This document shows, one piece after another, positions 8,231 through 16,381 of a DNA stretch of 64,000 nucleotides. Source of the DNA: Anaerovorax odorimutans (lineage in GTDB: Bacteria > Bacillota > Clostridia > Peptostreptococcales > Anaerovoracaceae); NCBI RefSeq assembly GCF_024459955.1, contig NZ_JANFXK010000009.1:85413-149412 (forward strand). Reading direction: 5' to 3'. The translations under genes and the position numbers were made by a program. A model generated the notes under the pieces. That model saw only the letters and a program-made list of their open reading frames with translations. It had not been told where the DNA came from and did no database searches. The stretch's first letter is position 1. Every line of letters starts with the position of its first letter.

Positions 8231-10663
8231 TTTTTCCATTTCCTTTCCATTATCTTTTTCAATTGTTTTCGCCTCTGATCCGGCGTTTTCCGCCAGATTT
8301 TCCGGAGCATCCGTATCGTCATTGTCATCATGAGTCCTACCGCCCGGGTCCAAGCCTCCATGCTCCGGTTTAAAAAATTTCAGCCGCAGCGCATTGCTGA
8401 CTACGCAGATGCTGGACAAACTCATGGCTGCGGCGCCGAACATCGGGCTCAGCTGCCAGCCCAGGGCATTATAGAATACGCCTGCTGCCAGCGGTATGCC
8501 GATGCAGTTGTAGAAGAAAGCCCAGAACAGATTCTGCTTGATGTTGCGGATTACAGATTTACTCAGCTTGATCGCCGTTACTGCGTCCAGCAGATCGTTT
8601 TTAATCAATACCGCATCAGCGCTTTCAATGGCAACCTCTGTACCGGCGCCGATGGCAATGCCCACATCAGCCCGGGCCAGAGCCGGAGCATCGTTGATGC
8701 CGTCGCCGATCATCGCAACCGTGTGCCCCTGGTCCTGCAGAGATTTAATGTGTTTTTCCTTATCATCGGGCAGTACCCCGGCAATGATCTGCGGAATATC
8801 CAAACGCTTCTGAATCGCCCTTGCCACCCGCTCGTTATCGCCGGTCAGCATAACCACATTGATCTTCATCTGCCTGAACAGTTCAATGGCCCTGCGGCTG
8901 GTGGCCTTTTCCATATCGGAGACAGCTATGATTCCGATTACCTTTTTTTCATCCGCAAAGATCAACGGGGTTTTCCCCTGATCGGAAAGCTGTGCGGCTG
9001 TTTCCTGAATCCGTTCGTCATAGCTGGCTATCTGACTCTTAATCAGCTTGTCATTGCCTGCGTAAAATACCGTTCCGCCGATAACAGCCTTAATCCCTTT
9101 CCCGTGGATCGCTTCAAATTCTTCGGTGGGCAGCAGTGAAACGCCATTTTCTTCCGCCTGCCGCAGGATAGCCTCTGCCAGCGGATGTTCGCTGGACTTT
9201 TCCAGAGAAGCCGCCAGTTGGAGAAGCTCGTCCTCCGATCCTGAAAAGGCCGCAATATCGGTCACTTTTGGGTTTCCCTCGGTGATGGTTCCCGTTTTGT
9301 CCATGACTACCGTATCCACCCGATGGGCAATTTCCAAAGCTTCGCCGGATTTAATGAGAATTCCGTTTTCCGCACCTTTACCGGTCCCCACCATGATCGC
9401 CACCGGTGTAGCCAGACCAAGAGCACAGGGGCAGGAAATTACCAGCACCGCGATACCTGTGGACAGCGCGAATTCGAAAGTCGCTCCTGCGATCAGCCAG
9501 ACGATGGCCGCCAACACCGCGATGCCGATAACTACCGGTACGAAAACACCGGCAATTTTATCAGCCAGCTTTGCGATGGGCGCTTTGCTGGAGCTGGCCT
9601 CATCTACAAGGCGAATGATTTGGTTAATGGTGGTATCTTCGCCCACCTTGGAAGCGCGCATTTTGAAAAAACCGCTTTTATTTATGGTCGCGGAAACTGC
9701 TTTATCGCCGACACTTTTTTCCACCGGGATACTCTCACCTGTGATGACCGATTCATCCACACTGGAGCTTCCCTCCGTAATGATACCATCTACCGGTATC
9801 GCAGCGCCCGGTTTGATGATGAGGATATCGCCGCTCATTACCTGTTCTACCGGAATGACAGTCTCCTCTCCATCCCGCTCGACAATGGCCGTCTTGGGTG
9901 AAAGATCCATCAGCTTTTCTATAGCCTCGCTGGTCTTGCCCTTGGATTTTGTTTCCAGGAATTTTCCCAGGGTGATGAGGGTCAGTATTGTCCCTGCGGA
10001 TTCGAAGTAGATATCCATGCTGTACTGGTGTACCAGGTGCATATCGCCGTGGCCCAGCCCAAAACCGATGCGGAACAGAGCAAAGCAGCCGTAAATCGTA
10101 GCTGCCGCCGAGCCGATGGCGATGAGGGTATCCATGTTTGGTCCGCCGTGAAACAAACTCTTAAAGCCGACGATAAAATATTTTCGATTGGCATATAAGA
10201 TGGGAAGCAGCAGCAGGAACTGCCCGAATACCATGCTCACGGCATTTTCATCACCGTAAAAAACCTTTTCCATAAAGGAAGGTACCGGCATTCCAAAATC
10301 CATCTGCATCATATGCCCCATGGACAGATACATCAGAGGAACCAGAAAGACAATCGATACGATCAGTCTCTTTTTCATATTGCGGACTTCTTCTAAAGCA
10401 GCGTTTTTGTGCTGGCCTTTTGCCTCCGTCTGCTGTCTTTCATCGGAAAGCTGCGCGGCGCTGGCTCCGTAGCCCGCCTTTTCCACGGCTTCCACGATAT
10501 CATCCATAGAAAGCTTTTCTTCATCGTAGCTGACCTTCATGCTGTTGGTCAAAAGGTTGACGCTGACACTGCCCATGCCGTCCAGCTTGGCCGTGGCTTT
10601 TTCCACTCTGGCCGAACAGGCTGAACAGGTCATACCTGTAATGTCAAATTTTTCTTCTCTCAT
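8009..10663 (-). CDS. copA: Copper-exporting P1B-type ATPase with N- and C-terminal metal-binding domains
   Basis: The 884-residue protein pumps Cu(I) outward with ATP. In order: N-terminal heavy-metal domain (MTCSACSAR), membrane helices, actuator TGES, copper-site CPC in VISCPCALG, phosphorylation DKTGT, the SEHPLAEA nucleotide-domain motif, GDGINDAPALA, then a His/Asp-rich linker and a second heavy-metal domain (GMMCEHCKAH) at the C-terminus. That extra C-terminal domain is 73 residues long and looks like a whole CopZ chaperone fused in frame. The ATG at 10663 has GGAG only 3 bases ahead, so a TTG at 10672 remains possible. It is the second gene after csoR, 19 bases away, and is expected to be induced by copper. 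Confidence 0.95.
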   Translation of the reverse strand: MREEKFDITGMTCSACSARVEKATAKLDGMGSVSVNLLTNSMKVSYDEEKLSMDDIVEAVEKAGYGASAAQLSDERQQTEAKGQHKNAALEEVRNMKKRLIVSIVFLVPLMYLSMGHMMQMDFGMPVPSFMEKVFYGDENAVSMVFGQFLLLLPILYANRKYFIVGFKSLFHGGPNMDTLIAIGSAAATIYGCFALFRIGFGLGHGDMHLVHQYSMDIYFESAGTILTLITLGKFLETKSKGKTSEAIEKLMDLSPKTAIVERDGEETVIPVEQVMSGDILIIKPGAAIPVDGIITEGSSSVDESVITGESIPVEKSVGDKAVSATINKSGFFKMRASKVGEDTTINQIIRLVDEASSSKAPIAKLADKIAGVFVPVVIGIAVLAAIVWLIAGATFEFALSTGIAVLVISCPCALGLATPVAIMVGTGKGAENGILIKSGEALEIAHRVDTVVMDKTGTITEGNPKVTDIAAFSGSEDELLQLAASLEKSSEHPLAEAILRQAEENGVSLLPTEEFEAIHGKGIKAVIGGTVFYAGNDKLIKSQIASYDERIQETAAQLSDQGKTPLIFADEKKVIGIIAVSDMEKATSRRAIELFRQMKINVVMLTGDNERVARAIQKRLDIPQIIAGVLPDDKEKHIKSLQDQGHTVAMIGDGINDAPALARADVGIAIGAGTEVAIESADAVLIKNDLLDAVTAIKLSKSVIRNIKQNLFWAFFYNCIGIPLAAGVFYNALGWQLSPMFGAAAMSLSSICVVSNALRLKFFKPEHGGLDPGGRTHDDNDDTDAPENLAENAGSEAKTIEKDNGKEMEKMAKYEAELKIEGMMCEHCKAHVTKALEALEGAEVSVDLDGGKATVKSEAEIEDAVFETAIQDAGYELKGIERK

Positions 10664-10682
10664 AATCTCCAAACACTTTCTT

Positions 10683-10973
10683 TTATTTCATTAATTTCTG
10701 CAGGGTAGCGCAGAGCTCATCGACCGCGGCTTCATTGCCCTGCTTGATATCTTCTGTAACGCAGCTTTTAATGTGGTTTGTCAAAAGAACCTTGTTGAAC
10801 GAATTGAGCGCCGACTGGATCGCGCTGACCTGCGTCAGAATATCCACGCAATAGCGTTCCTCCTCCACCATCTTCTTCACGCCGCGGACCTGACCTTCAA
10901 TGCGGCTGAGACGATTGATCAGATCGCTGTACTCTTTTGACTCTCTGTGTTTATGTTTTACTGTTTCATCCAT
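10683..10973 (-). CDS. csoR: Copper-sensing repressor CsoR
   Basis: The 96-residue all-helical repressor carries the Cu(I) ligand set Cys42, His67 and Cys71 (in RYCVDIL and LLTNHIKSC), plus the family signature RLSRIEGQVRGV. Copper binding releases it from DNA. The Met at 10973 has AGGCAGG upstream and gives the usual length; a longer frame to 10994 lacks support. A palindrome overlapping the predicted transcription start (10993-11013) is the likely operator, making csoR-copA an autoregulated operon. Confidence 0.95.
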   Translation of the reverse strand: MDETVKHKHRESKEYSDLINRLSRIEGQVRGVKKMVEEERYCVDILTQVSAIQSALNSFNKVLLTNHIKSCVTEDIKQGNEAAVDELCATLQKLMK

Positions 10974-10992
10974 AATTATTACCTGCCTCTCC

Positions 10993-11044
10993 ATATACCT
11001 TTACGGGGTATATGTATTTTATCAACCTTCTTGCATTTTGTCAA
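10993..11044 (-). promoter_or_regulatory. csoR-copA promoter and CsoR operator
   Basis: On the minus strand a perfect -35 TTGACA (11039-11044), a 17-base spacer and a -10 TAAAAT (11016-11021) are seen. The start point falls near 11009, inside the interrupted palindrome 10993-11013 (ATATACC and GGGGTATAT on the plus strand). It resembles the TACCCC/GGGGTA CsoR operators, so bound CsoR would block the start point. Confidence 0.75.
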
Positions 11045-11048
11045 CCAG

Positions 11049-11086
11049 AAAAGGCCACCGATCTTTTTAGAATCGATAGCCTTTTC
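11049..11086 (-). terminator. Terminator of the 195-aa gene
   Basis: AAAAGGC plus ACCGAT pairs with ATCGAT plus GCCTTTT around a short loop, with two mismatches. The minus strand ends in T residues, so the hairpin insulates the upstream envelope genes from csoR. Confidence 0.6.
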
Positions 11087-11109
11087 ATAACTTAAGCATC
11101 TACATGTCT

Positions 11110-11697
11110 TTATACAAATTTTCCCTTATACTCCTGCAGCGGCTGGTAAGCGCGAAAAAGCTGAAATGCTTCTTTGGCGTCCCTGGCCTTTTTACGAATC
11201 CAATTGACCTGTACTGCTTCGGCATAAACTTTAATGCTGGCAGCTCCTGTTTCTTCACTTTCAGCCGGGCCTACCACGGAAGTAAACAGCGATTTCGACT
11301 GTTCTCCGGGGCTTACCGGAAGGCTGTAATAGTAGTAGCCGTCTTCCTCTCTGGTCCAGACCCCGCTTTTCAGCTCTGCCTCAGACGGATTTACCGCTAT
11401 CGTATCGGAAATCAGCCGATAGCTTTCTCTGCCGCCATTGAGGTTCCGGTTGGCATGCTCCGTTTCCGGAGAGTCCACTTTAGCCCGAACCCACATATCC
11501 CGGCCGCCGCCGTTAATTACCTGTGCTTCATCGTTCATGGCAATGGCAGCCAGAGCCATTTCCTCCTCTACCTGCGCAAGACTGCTGGCATACGTCGCTT
11601 CGTCCTCTTCTGAGAACCATGTACCGTAAACCACTGCTCCGCTGATACACAGCAACGCACAAATGGCGCCGATCATTACCGCACTTAACTTGTCCAC
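11110..11697 (-). CDS. Exported protein resembling SipW-dependent/camelysin-type proteins
   Basis: The 195-residue protein has an N-terminal hydrophobic segment (residues 5-25) typical of a signal or anchor. The body contains MWVRAKVD, GYYYYSLPVSPGEQSKSLF and a late IKVYAEAVQ stretch, an arrangement I associate with TasA/CalY-like SipW-dependent exported proteins. That family call is tentative. The start is a GTG with GGGGG about 6 bases upstream. It follows a membrane-anchored protein on the same strand. No SipW peptidase gene is in the window. Confidence 0.65.
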   Translation of the reverse strand: MDKLSAVMIGAICALLCISGAVVYGTWFSEEDEATYASSLAQVEEEMALAAIAMNDEAQVINGGGRDMWVRAKVDSPETEHANRNLNGGRESYRLISDTIAVNPSEAELKSGVWTREEDGYYYYSLPVSPGEQSKSLFTSVVGPAESEETGAASIKVYAEAVQVNWIRKKARDAKEAFQLFRAYQPLQEYKGKFV

Positions 11698-11796
11698 GAT
11701 TTCCCCCTTATGTTTAAAAGTTTTCCCTACTTAAAAATCTTAACACAGGGGGATGGGCCGCAGAAGAAGGATCGTCCCCAAAATATCTACAAAATC

Positions 11797-12915
11797 TTAC
11801 AGAAATTTAGAGAAATCAATTTTGTCGAGGTATTCCTTAACATCTTTTTCCGTCACCGCGACTTCTTTTTCGTAAGATTCCAGTTCCTTCTTACATCCTT
11901 CGAACAATGCGATTTCTTTCTTTGAAGCTTCCGAATACTTTTTCTGCAGTGCCTGATACTGCTGCTGGTCGCCGCTGTCCAAGGCTTCCTGCATGGCCTC
12001 CGGTTCCTTTTCCCATGCGGTTTCAAGGCCGGAATAAACCTTCTCCTCCAGTTCATCCAGACTGTCGAGTCCTGCTTCTTTTTTCACTTTTTCATCGGCT
12101 TTGGCAAGGGCTTTCTCATATTCATCGGACTTTGCGTCTGACTGCTCTCTGGTTATAGCCATGGTGATGTAATAGTCTCCGGCTTTTCCAAAAGCGGTCC
12201 CGTCGGAGCCTTCTGTCCTGCAGGCAAACTCCGCGCCCTTCTGCGGCTGGAAGGTGAAATCCTTTACTGCCTCCTCAACAGACTGCGGTTCTTCATCTTT
12301 ATCCGGTGCGCTGAAGGAAGGGGAAAGATACGGAAATGCTCCTTCCGGGCTTATGTTCAGGTATATGAAAACATTGTTTGCGTCACTGTTTTCTTCCTCG
12401 ATCTCTAAATTGAGGTTTCCGTCATCCAGGGCATACCCGCCGTCGTATTCTTTCATTGTTTCCTGCAGCGTTTTGGACAGATCCGCTCCCAGCACTCCTG
12501 AAAGCTTTCTTGCTTCCAGTTCCTTTTCCACTTGGTCGTAGCTGCTCAGAACAGTGCTTTTAGCGGCGTATTTCAGTCCATATTTTTCGCAGATCTCCTT
12601 GACCTTTGCCGGCACGTCGTAAATGGCATCTTCGCTGGTATCGACCACTTTCTCCATTTCTTCATCCGAAAGTCCGTCCAGGTATGTATTGTATTCGGCC
12701 GCAGCTTTATACTCGCTGGATTCCAGCAGACTGCTTTTATCTACCTTTCCCGAACCGCTCTTTCCTCCCCCGGAAAAAACGCCAGTGGCAGCTGCTACGA
12801 TTCCTACAATGATCAGCACTGCCGCCAGACCGATCACTGCTATCAGCAGTTTTTTGTTTCCTGTTTTCTTGGCGGCCTTTGAGCCGCCGCTCTTTTCGTC
12901 TTTCATTTTATCCAT
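11797..12915 (-). CDS. Membrane-anchored hypothetical protein, 372 aa
   Basis: A Lys-rich cytoplasmic N-terminus is followed by one membrane helix (about residues 24-46) and a Gly/Ser linker. The rest is an extracytoplasmic, highly charged domain with long Lys/Glu-rich helical segments in its last third. I do not recognise the domain. AAGGA precedes the ATG. The gene lies 99 bases upstream of the exported 195-residue protein, so both may be envelope components made together. Confidence 0.7.
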   Translation of the reverse strand: MDKMKDEKSGGSKAAKKTGNKKLLIAVIGLAAVLIIVGIVAAATGVFSGGGKSGSGKVDKSSLLESSEYKAAAEYNTYLDGLSDEEMEKVVDTSEDAIYDVPAKVKEICEKYGLKYAAKSTVLSSYDQVEKELEARKLSGVLGADLSKTLQETMKEYDGGYALDDGNLNLEIEEENSDANNVFIYLNISPEGAFPYLSPSFSAPDKDEEPQSVEEAVKDFTFQPQKGAEFACRTEGSDGTAFGKAGDYYITMAITREQSDAKSDEYEKALAKADEKVKKEAGLDSLDELEEKVYSGLETAWEKEPEAMQEALDSGDQQQYQALQKKYSEASKKEIALFEGCKKELESYEKEVAVTEKDVKEYLDKIDFSKFL

Positions 12916-13159
12916 GATTTCAGTTCCTTGTATCGTTTTCCTTTGCTAATTTCAATAGAATTCTTTTGGCGCCCGTTTTTTCGGCTTTCTGTCCTCCTTT
13001 CCTTCTCTTATACACATATTTACACAAATCGGGCACTCCTTTTCAGTATGAACTATTTTTCCTTTTGATGCAAGGAAAATAGCTGGAAAACCGGGACAAA
13101 TACCCAAAACGATCAGCGCAAGGAGGCCTGCCGCTGCTAAGCTAGCATTGCCTGAGGTC

Positions 13160-13220
13160 TCAACACTCAAATGTCAATGGGCGCACGATAGTGCCATGAT
13201 TTTGATAGTTCCACGGAGAT
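13160..13220 (-). repeat. Dispersed repeat, block D1
   Basis: This block matches 27770-27828 over about 55 bases (shared core TCAATGGGCGC, then TTTTGATAGTT) in the same plus-strand orientation. It is part of the mosaic repeat family described in the findings. Confidence 0.6.
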
Positions 13221-13522
13221 CTGACTGCATCCTTCTCTGAAAGTATCATTTAATCCGCAAACAATCGTATATTACGATATTCTTTCTTATTTCTCTCGGG
13301 TTGTTCCTGACAAACTATCATTTTCTATGTAAGCAGCATCGTTTTATGATATTCCCGGAATATCAGCAAGGCCTTCTGCTAAATGAGGGCTGCTTCTCCA
13401 GACTCGAACGGCCCGGGCCCGGATGAATCCGAAATGAATCTGAACAGCCCTGCGGGCGGCGGTAACTTTTTGAAAAAATCGTGCAAAGTTACGCAAAGTT
13501 GTGGGTTTGCGTGTACTCGAAA

Positions 13523-13650
13523 TCGCAGAAAATGAAAATCTGTGCTACTAGCCGTTCCGAAGGCCGCAGGATCGTTGAAAAACGCGTAACTTTTCGAAAA
13601 AATTAGGATAAGTTACCGGAACTGCTTATTTCATGGAAAGAGTGCGGTTT
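13523..13650 (+). repeat. Dispersed repeat, block D2
   Basis: It aligns with 22193-22315 in the same orientation at roughly 75% identity by eye. Shared landmarks are GTGCT, GGCCGCAGGATC, GTAACTTTTCGA and AGTTACCGGAA-like sequence. A hairpin pairing GTAAC with GTTAC is kept in both copies. Confidence 0.7.
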
Positions 13651-13792
13651 CGTAAACTATAAGAGGTGGCAACGCCGCACTCAATTAGTGAATATTGAAA
13701 AATGATGATTATTATTGGCTTTAAGGCAGTGCTTTTATGGAAAACATTTACATATTCCGATTTATGTTCCAAACGCATGGTTTGGAGATGAT

Positions 13793-13930
13793 TGGCCACA
13801 TAAAATTGTAGTTAAGTTGGAAAAACACGAGATGTATTTGTTGCGAAATCATAATTAATTTGCGAAATACACTCAAATACTGCTATGTCCCATAAAATTC
13901 AAGGTGTTTTCACAAGATTTTATGTGGCCA
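13793..13930. repeat. 14-base inverted repeat pair enclosing 110 bases
   Basis: TGGCCACATAAAAT (13793-13806) and its exact complement ATTTTATGTGGCCA (13917-13930) face each other. The AT-rich interior has no gene. It could be a small miniature-transposon-like element or a long hairpin. Confidence 0.6.
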
Positions 13931-13996
13931 TTTTAGCTAGAATAGGTTATTAGGAACATAAATAGCCATTTGTAAATAATTTACATCAATTTTCCA

Positions 13997-15568
13997 TCAC
14001 AGCTCAAGGCCCATAAGCTGTGGATGAAACAGCTTATCATCCATGGTTTTCAGATCAGGCGCTATGGCAGGCCGGAACTCCATTTTCTCCAATACATCCG
14101 TTTCCAGATCAGCGCCGGGAGCGATTTCGATCAGAGTCAATCCGTCTTCCGTTAGAGTAAAGACAGCCCGTTCTGTGATGTAAAAGGCCTTTTGCGTTCC
14201 CTTTTCACGGGAATAATGTCCGGAGAAAGTGATGTGCTCCACATCCTTTTTAAACTTGATATAAGGGCCGTCCTTGACGATGTTCAGTCGTCCGTTTTCG
14301 ATGCGGATATCGCTTTTTCCCGCCGTAAAGGTGCCGAGAAAGCAAACGGTTTTCGCACCCTGGGTAATATTGATAAACCCGCCGGGGCCGGTCACTTTGC
14401 CGGCGAATTTGGATACGTTGACATTTCCATGCATGTCGATCTCCGCCGCCCCCAGAGCAGCGAAATCAATACCCCCACCGTCGTAAAAATCGAAAATATC
14501 CGGCTGTTTTAAAATGGCCTGCGGGTTGTAAGCCGCTCCAGTAGCAATGCCCGGGGCCGGAACCCCGCCGGTTACGCCCGATTCGATGCTGGAGGAAATC
14601 TTTTCGATCAGCCCCTCTTCATTTAGCAGCTCGGAAACGCCCATGGGAATACCGATTCCCAGGTTGATAAAGTCGCCTTGCCGCAGCTCCAGTATGCTCC
14701 TTCTGCAGATAACCTTATGAATATCAAAAGGCAGCGGTTCCAGATGATCCAGCTGAACCTTTTCATCTCCGCACCAGGATGGAATCGGCTTTCCGTCTCC
14801 GATAAAGTGCTGGCCTGTGTTTTCCGGCTTGCCTACGATCACGTAATCTACCAGCGTAGCGGGCACGGTCACCATCTGCGGGTGTATCTCTCCGTGCTCC
14901 ACCACCTTGTCTACCTGCACCATGACAATCCCGCCGCAGTTTCTGGCAGCTGCCGCCATTTCAAACTGTTCCAGGTGGAGCGCTTCTTTTTCCACGGAAA
15001 TGTTACCCTTTGTATCGGCGATGCTCCCCTTAATGATCGCCACATCCAGTGGGAAAGTGGGATAAAAAAGATACTCCTTGTTCCTCAGCTGTATCAGCTC
15101 CACGACGTTCTCGCCGCTTTCTTTGGCAGCATCATTGACTCTGCCGCCGTCGATGCGCGGGTCTACAAAGGTCTTCATACCCACTTGACTGATGACCCCC
15201 GGCTTGTGGGAAGCGATGGCCCGCATCATGTGGGAAAGCACGCCCTGAGGCATCATAAAGGTGGGGAAAGCATTTTCCATGATCAGCGGATAGAGCTTCG
15301 GCGCCAAGCTGAGATTACTGCAAAGGAACCTGCGCATCAGTCCCTTATGGGCAAAATGGTTGATACCCCTGTGCTGCCCGTCGCCGCCCAGTCCCGCCAC
15401 GTTGACAACCGACAGGTCCCTGGGATGCTGCTCTTTTTTAAAACGCTCTTCTATTTCACCGAGGATATCATCCGCCAGGCAGAATCCGATAAAACCGTCG
15501 ATAGCAACGGTCGTATGGTCCTCAATCAGCTCAGCGGCCCTTTTTGCATCTATAAATTGTACCGACAT
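13997..15568 (-). CDS. Fused alpha/beta acyl-CoA:acetate CoA-transferase (propionate CoA-transferase type)
   Basis: The 523-residue protein contains both halves of a family I CoA-transferase, the length of propionate/acetoacetate CoA-transferases. The catalytic Glu is in SSIESGVTGGVPAPG at the start of the second half. It would move CoA between acetyl-CoA or a similar donor and a short-chain acid. AGGTG five bases before 15568 sets the start. It is the last gene of a minus-strand operon with an enoyl-CoA hydratase (15 bases upstream) and a GntP-type permease, suggesting uptake and activation of a short (hydroxy)acid. Confidence 0.9.
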   Translation of the reverse strand: MSVQFIDAKRAAELIEDHTTVAIDGFIGFCLADDILGEIEERFKKEQHPRDLSVVNVAGLGGDGQHRGINHFAHKGLMRRFLCSNLSLAPKLYPLIMENAFPTFMMPQGVLSHMMRAIASHKPGVISQVGMKTFVDPRIDGGRVNDAAKESGENVVELIQLRNKEYLFYPTFPLDVAIIKGSIADTKGNISVEKEALHLEQFEMAAAARNCGGIVMVQVDKVVEHGEIHPQMVTVPATLVDYVIVGKPENTGQHFIGDGKPIPSWCGDEKVQLDHLEPLPFDIHKVICRRSILELRQGDFINLGIGIPMGVSELLNEEGLIEKISSSIESGVTGGVPAPGIATGAAYNPQAILKQPDIFDFYDGGGIDFAALGAAEIDMHGNVNVSKFAGKVTGPGGFINITQGAKTVCFLGTFTAGKSDIRIENGRLNIVKDGPYIKFKKDVEHITFSGHYSREKGTQKAFYITERAVFTLTEDGLTLIEIAPGADLETDVLEKMEFRPAIAPDLKTMDDKLFHPQLMGLEL

Positions 15569-15583
15569 ATTCACACCTCTGCC

Positions 15584-16360
15584 CTATCTGTTCTTAAATT
15601 TAAAGTCCTTTTCCTTGCGCAGAAAACTGCCCATACCGATCTTCTGGTCCTCTGTTTCAAACAGCTTGCTAAAAATTTCCCGCTCAAAGAGACAGCCTTC
15701 CTCAAGGTCGGAAGTGCCGGAAAAATTGATTGCTGCCTTGGCGGTGCCAACGGCGATCTGGCCGTTTCTTTCAATAGCCGCAGCCAGCTCCAAAGCCGTA
15801 TCCATCAGCTTCTCCGGCGGCACTACTCTGTTCACAAGACCGATGGAAAGCGCTTCTTCAGCGTTCACCTTTTTTCCCGTAAAAATCATTTCTTTAGCAA
15901 CAGCTTCACCGACAATCCGCGGCAGCCTCTGGGTTCCTCCCGCTCCGCAAATTACCCCCAGACTGACTTCCGGCAAACCCATTTTCGCCTTTTCCGACGC
16001 AATACGGATATCACAGGCCATCGCCAGCTCCAATCCGCCGCCCAGCGCATAGCCGTTGATGGCAGCAATTACAGGGATTTTCAGATTTTCCAGCCTCAGA
16101 TTCAGCCCGCTTCCCAGGGAAGACCAGACCATGATTGAATCCGCGTCCTTTTCATACATTTCCTTTATATCCGCCCCGGCAATGAAAGCCTTTCCTGCGC
16201 CGGTAAGTATCAGCGTATAGACTTCCTCATCCTGTTCCACAAGATCCACCGCTTCGCCGATCTTTTGAAGAAAATCCTCGCTCAAGGCATTGAGATCCGC
16301 CGTTTTGTTGAAGGTGATGATGGCAGTATGCCCTCTTTTTTCATACAGTACATCCGACAT
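15584..16360 (-). CDS. Enoyl-CoA hydratase (crotonase family)
   Basis: The 258-residue protein has the crotonase oxyanion-hole segments AGKAFIAGADIKEM and NGYALGGGLELAMACDIRIA. The two catalytic acids sit at the expected places, including Glu in MGLPEVSLGVICGAGGTQRL. It should add water reversibly to a short-chain trans-2-enoyl-CoA. The AAAGGAG site before 16360 fixes the start. It lies between the permease and CoA-transferase genes in one operon. Confidence 0.9.
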   Translation of the reverse strand: MSDVLYEKRGHTAIITFNKTADLNALSEDFLQKIGEAVDLVEQDEEVYTLILTGAGKAFIAGADIKEMYEKDADSIMVWSSLGSGLNLRLENLKIPVIAAINGYALGGGLELAMACDIRIASEKAKMGLPEVSLGVICGAGGTQRLPRIVGEAVAKEMIFTGKKVNAEEALSIGLVNRVVPPEKLMDTALELAAAIERNGQIAVGTAKAAINFSGTSDLEEGCLFEREIFSKLFETEDQKIGMGSFLRKEKDFKFKNR

Positions 16361-16381
16361 AAACAAGCTCCTTTCGCCCGG

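Larger units (their letters stand above)
13171..13996. other. Long non-coding region with dispersed-repeat blocks
   Basis: No gene is supported in 826 bases. It contains repeat blocks shared with other intergenic regions (13160-13220 and 13523-13650) and a 14-base inverted repeat pair (13793-13930). A 49-codon frame without a start, ending at about 13860 and encoding a plausible protein-like stretch (PNAWFGDDWPHKIVVKL), could be a decayed gene end. Confidence 0.6.

Noticed and set aside
8330..10010. Long plus-strand frames opposite copA
   Set aside because: They are antisense shadows of a high-GC, clearly coding gene with all P-type ATPase motifs on the minus strand.
12952..13170. 72-codon minus-strand frame with a hydrophobic stretch and a CPICVNMC motif
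   Set aside because: It needs a TTG start with no ribosome site, and its 5' end lies in a dispersed repeat block. Not enough support for a gene.
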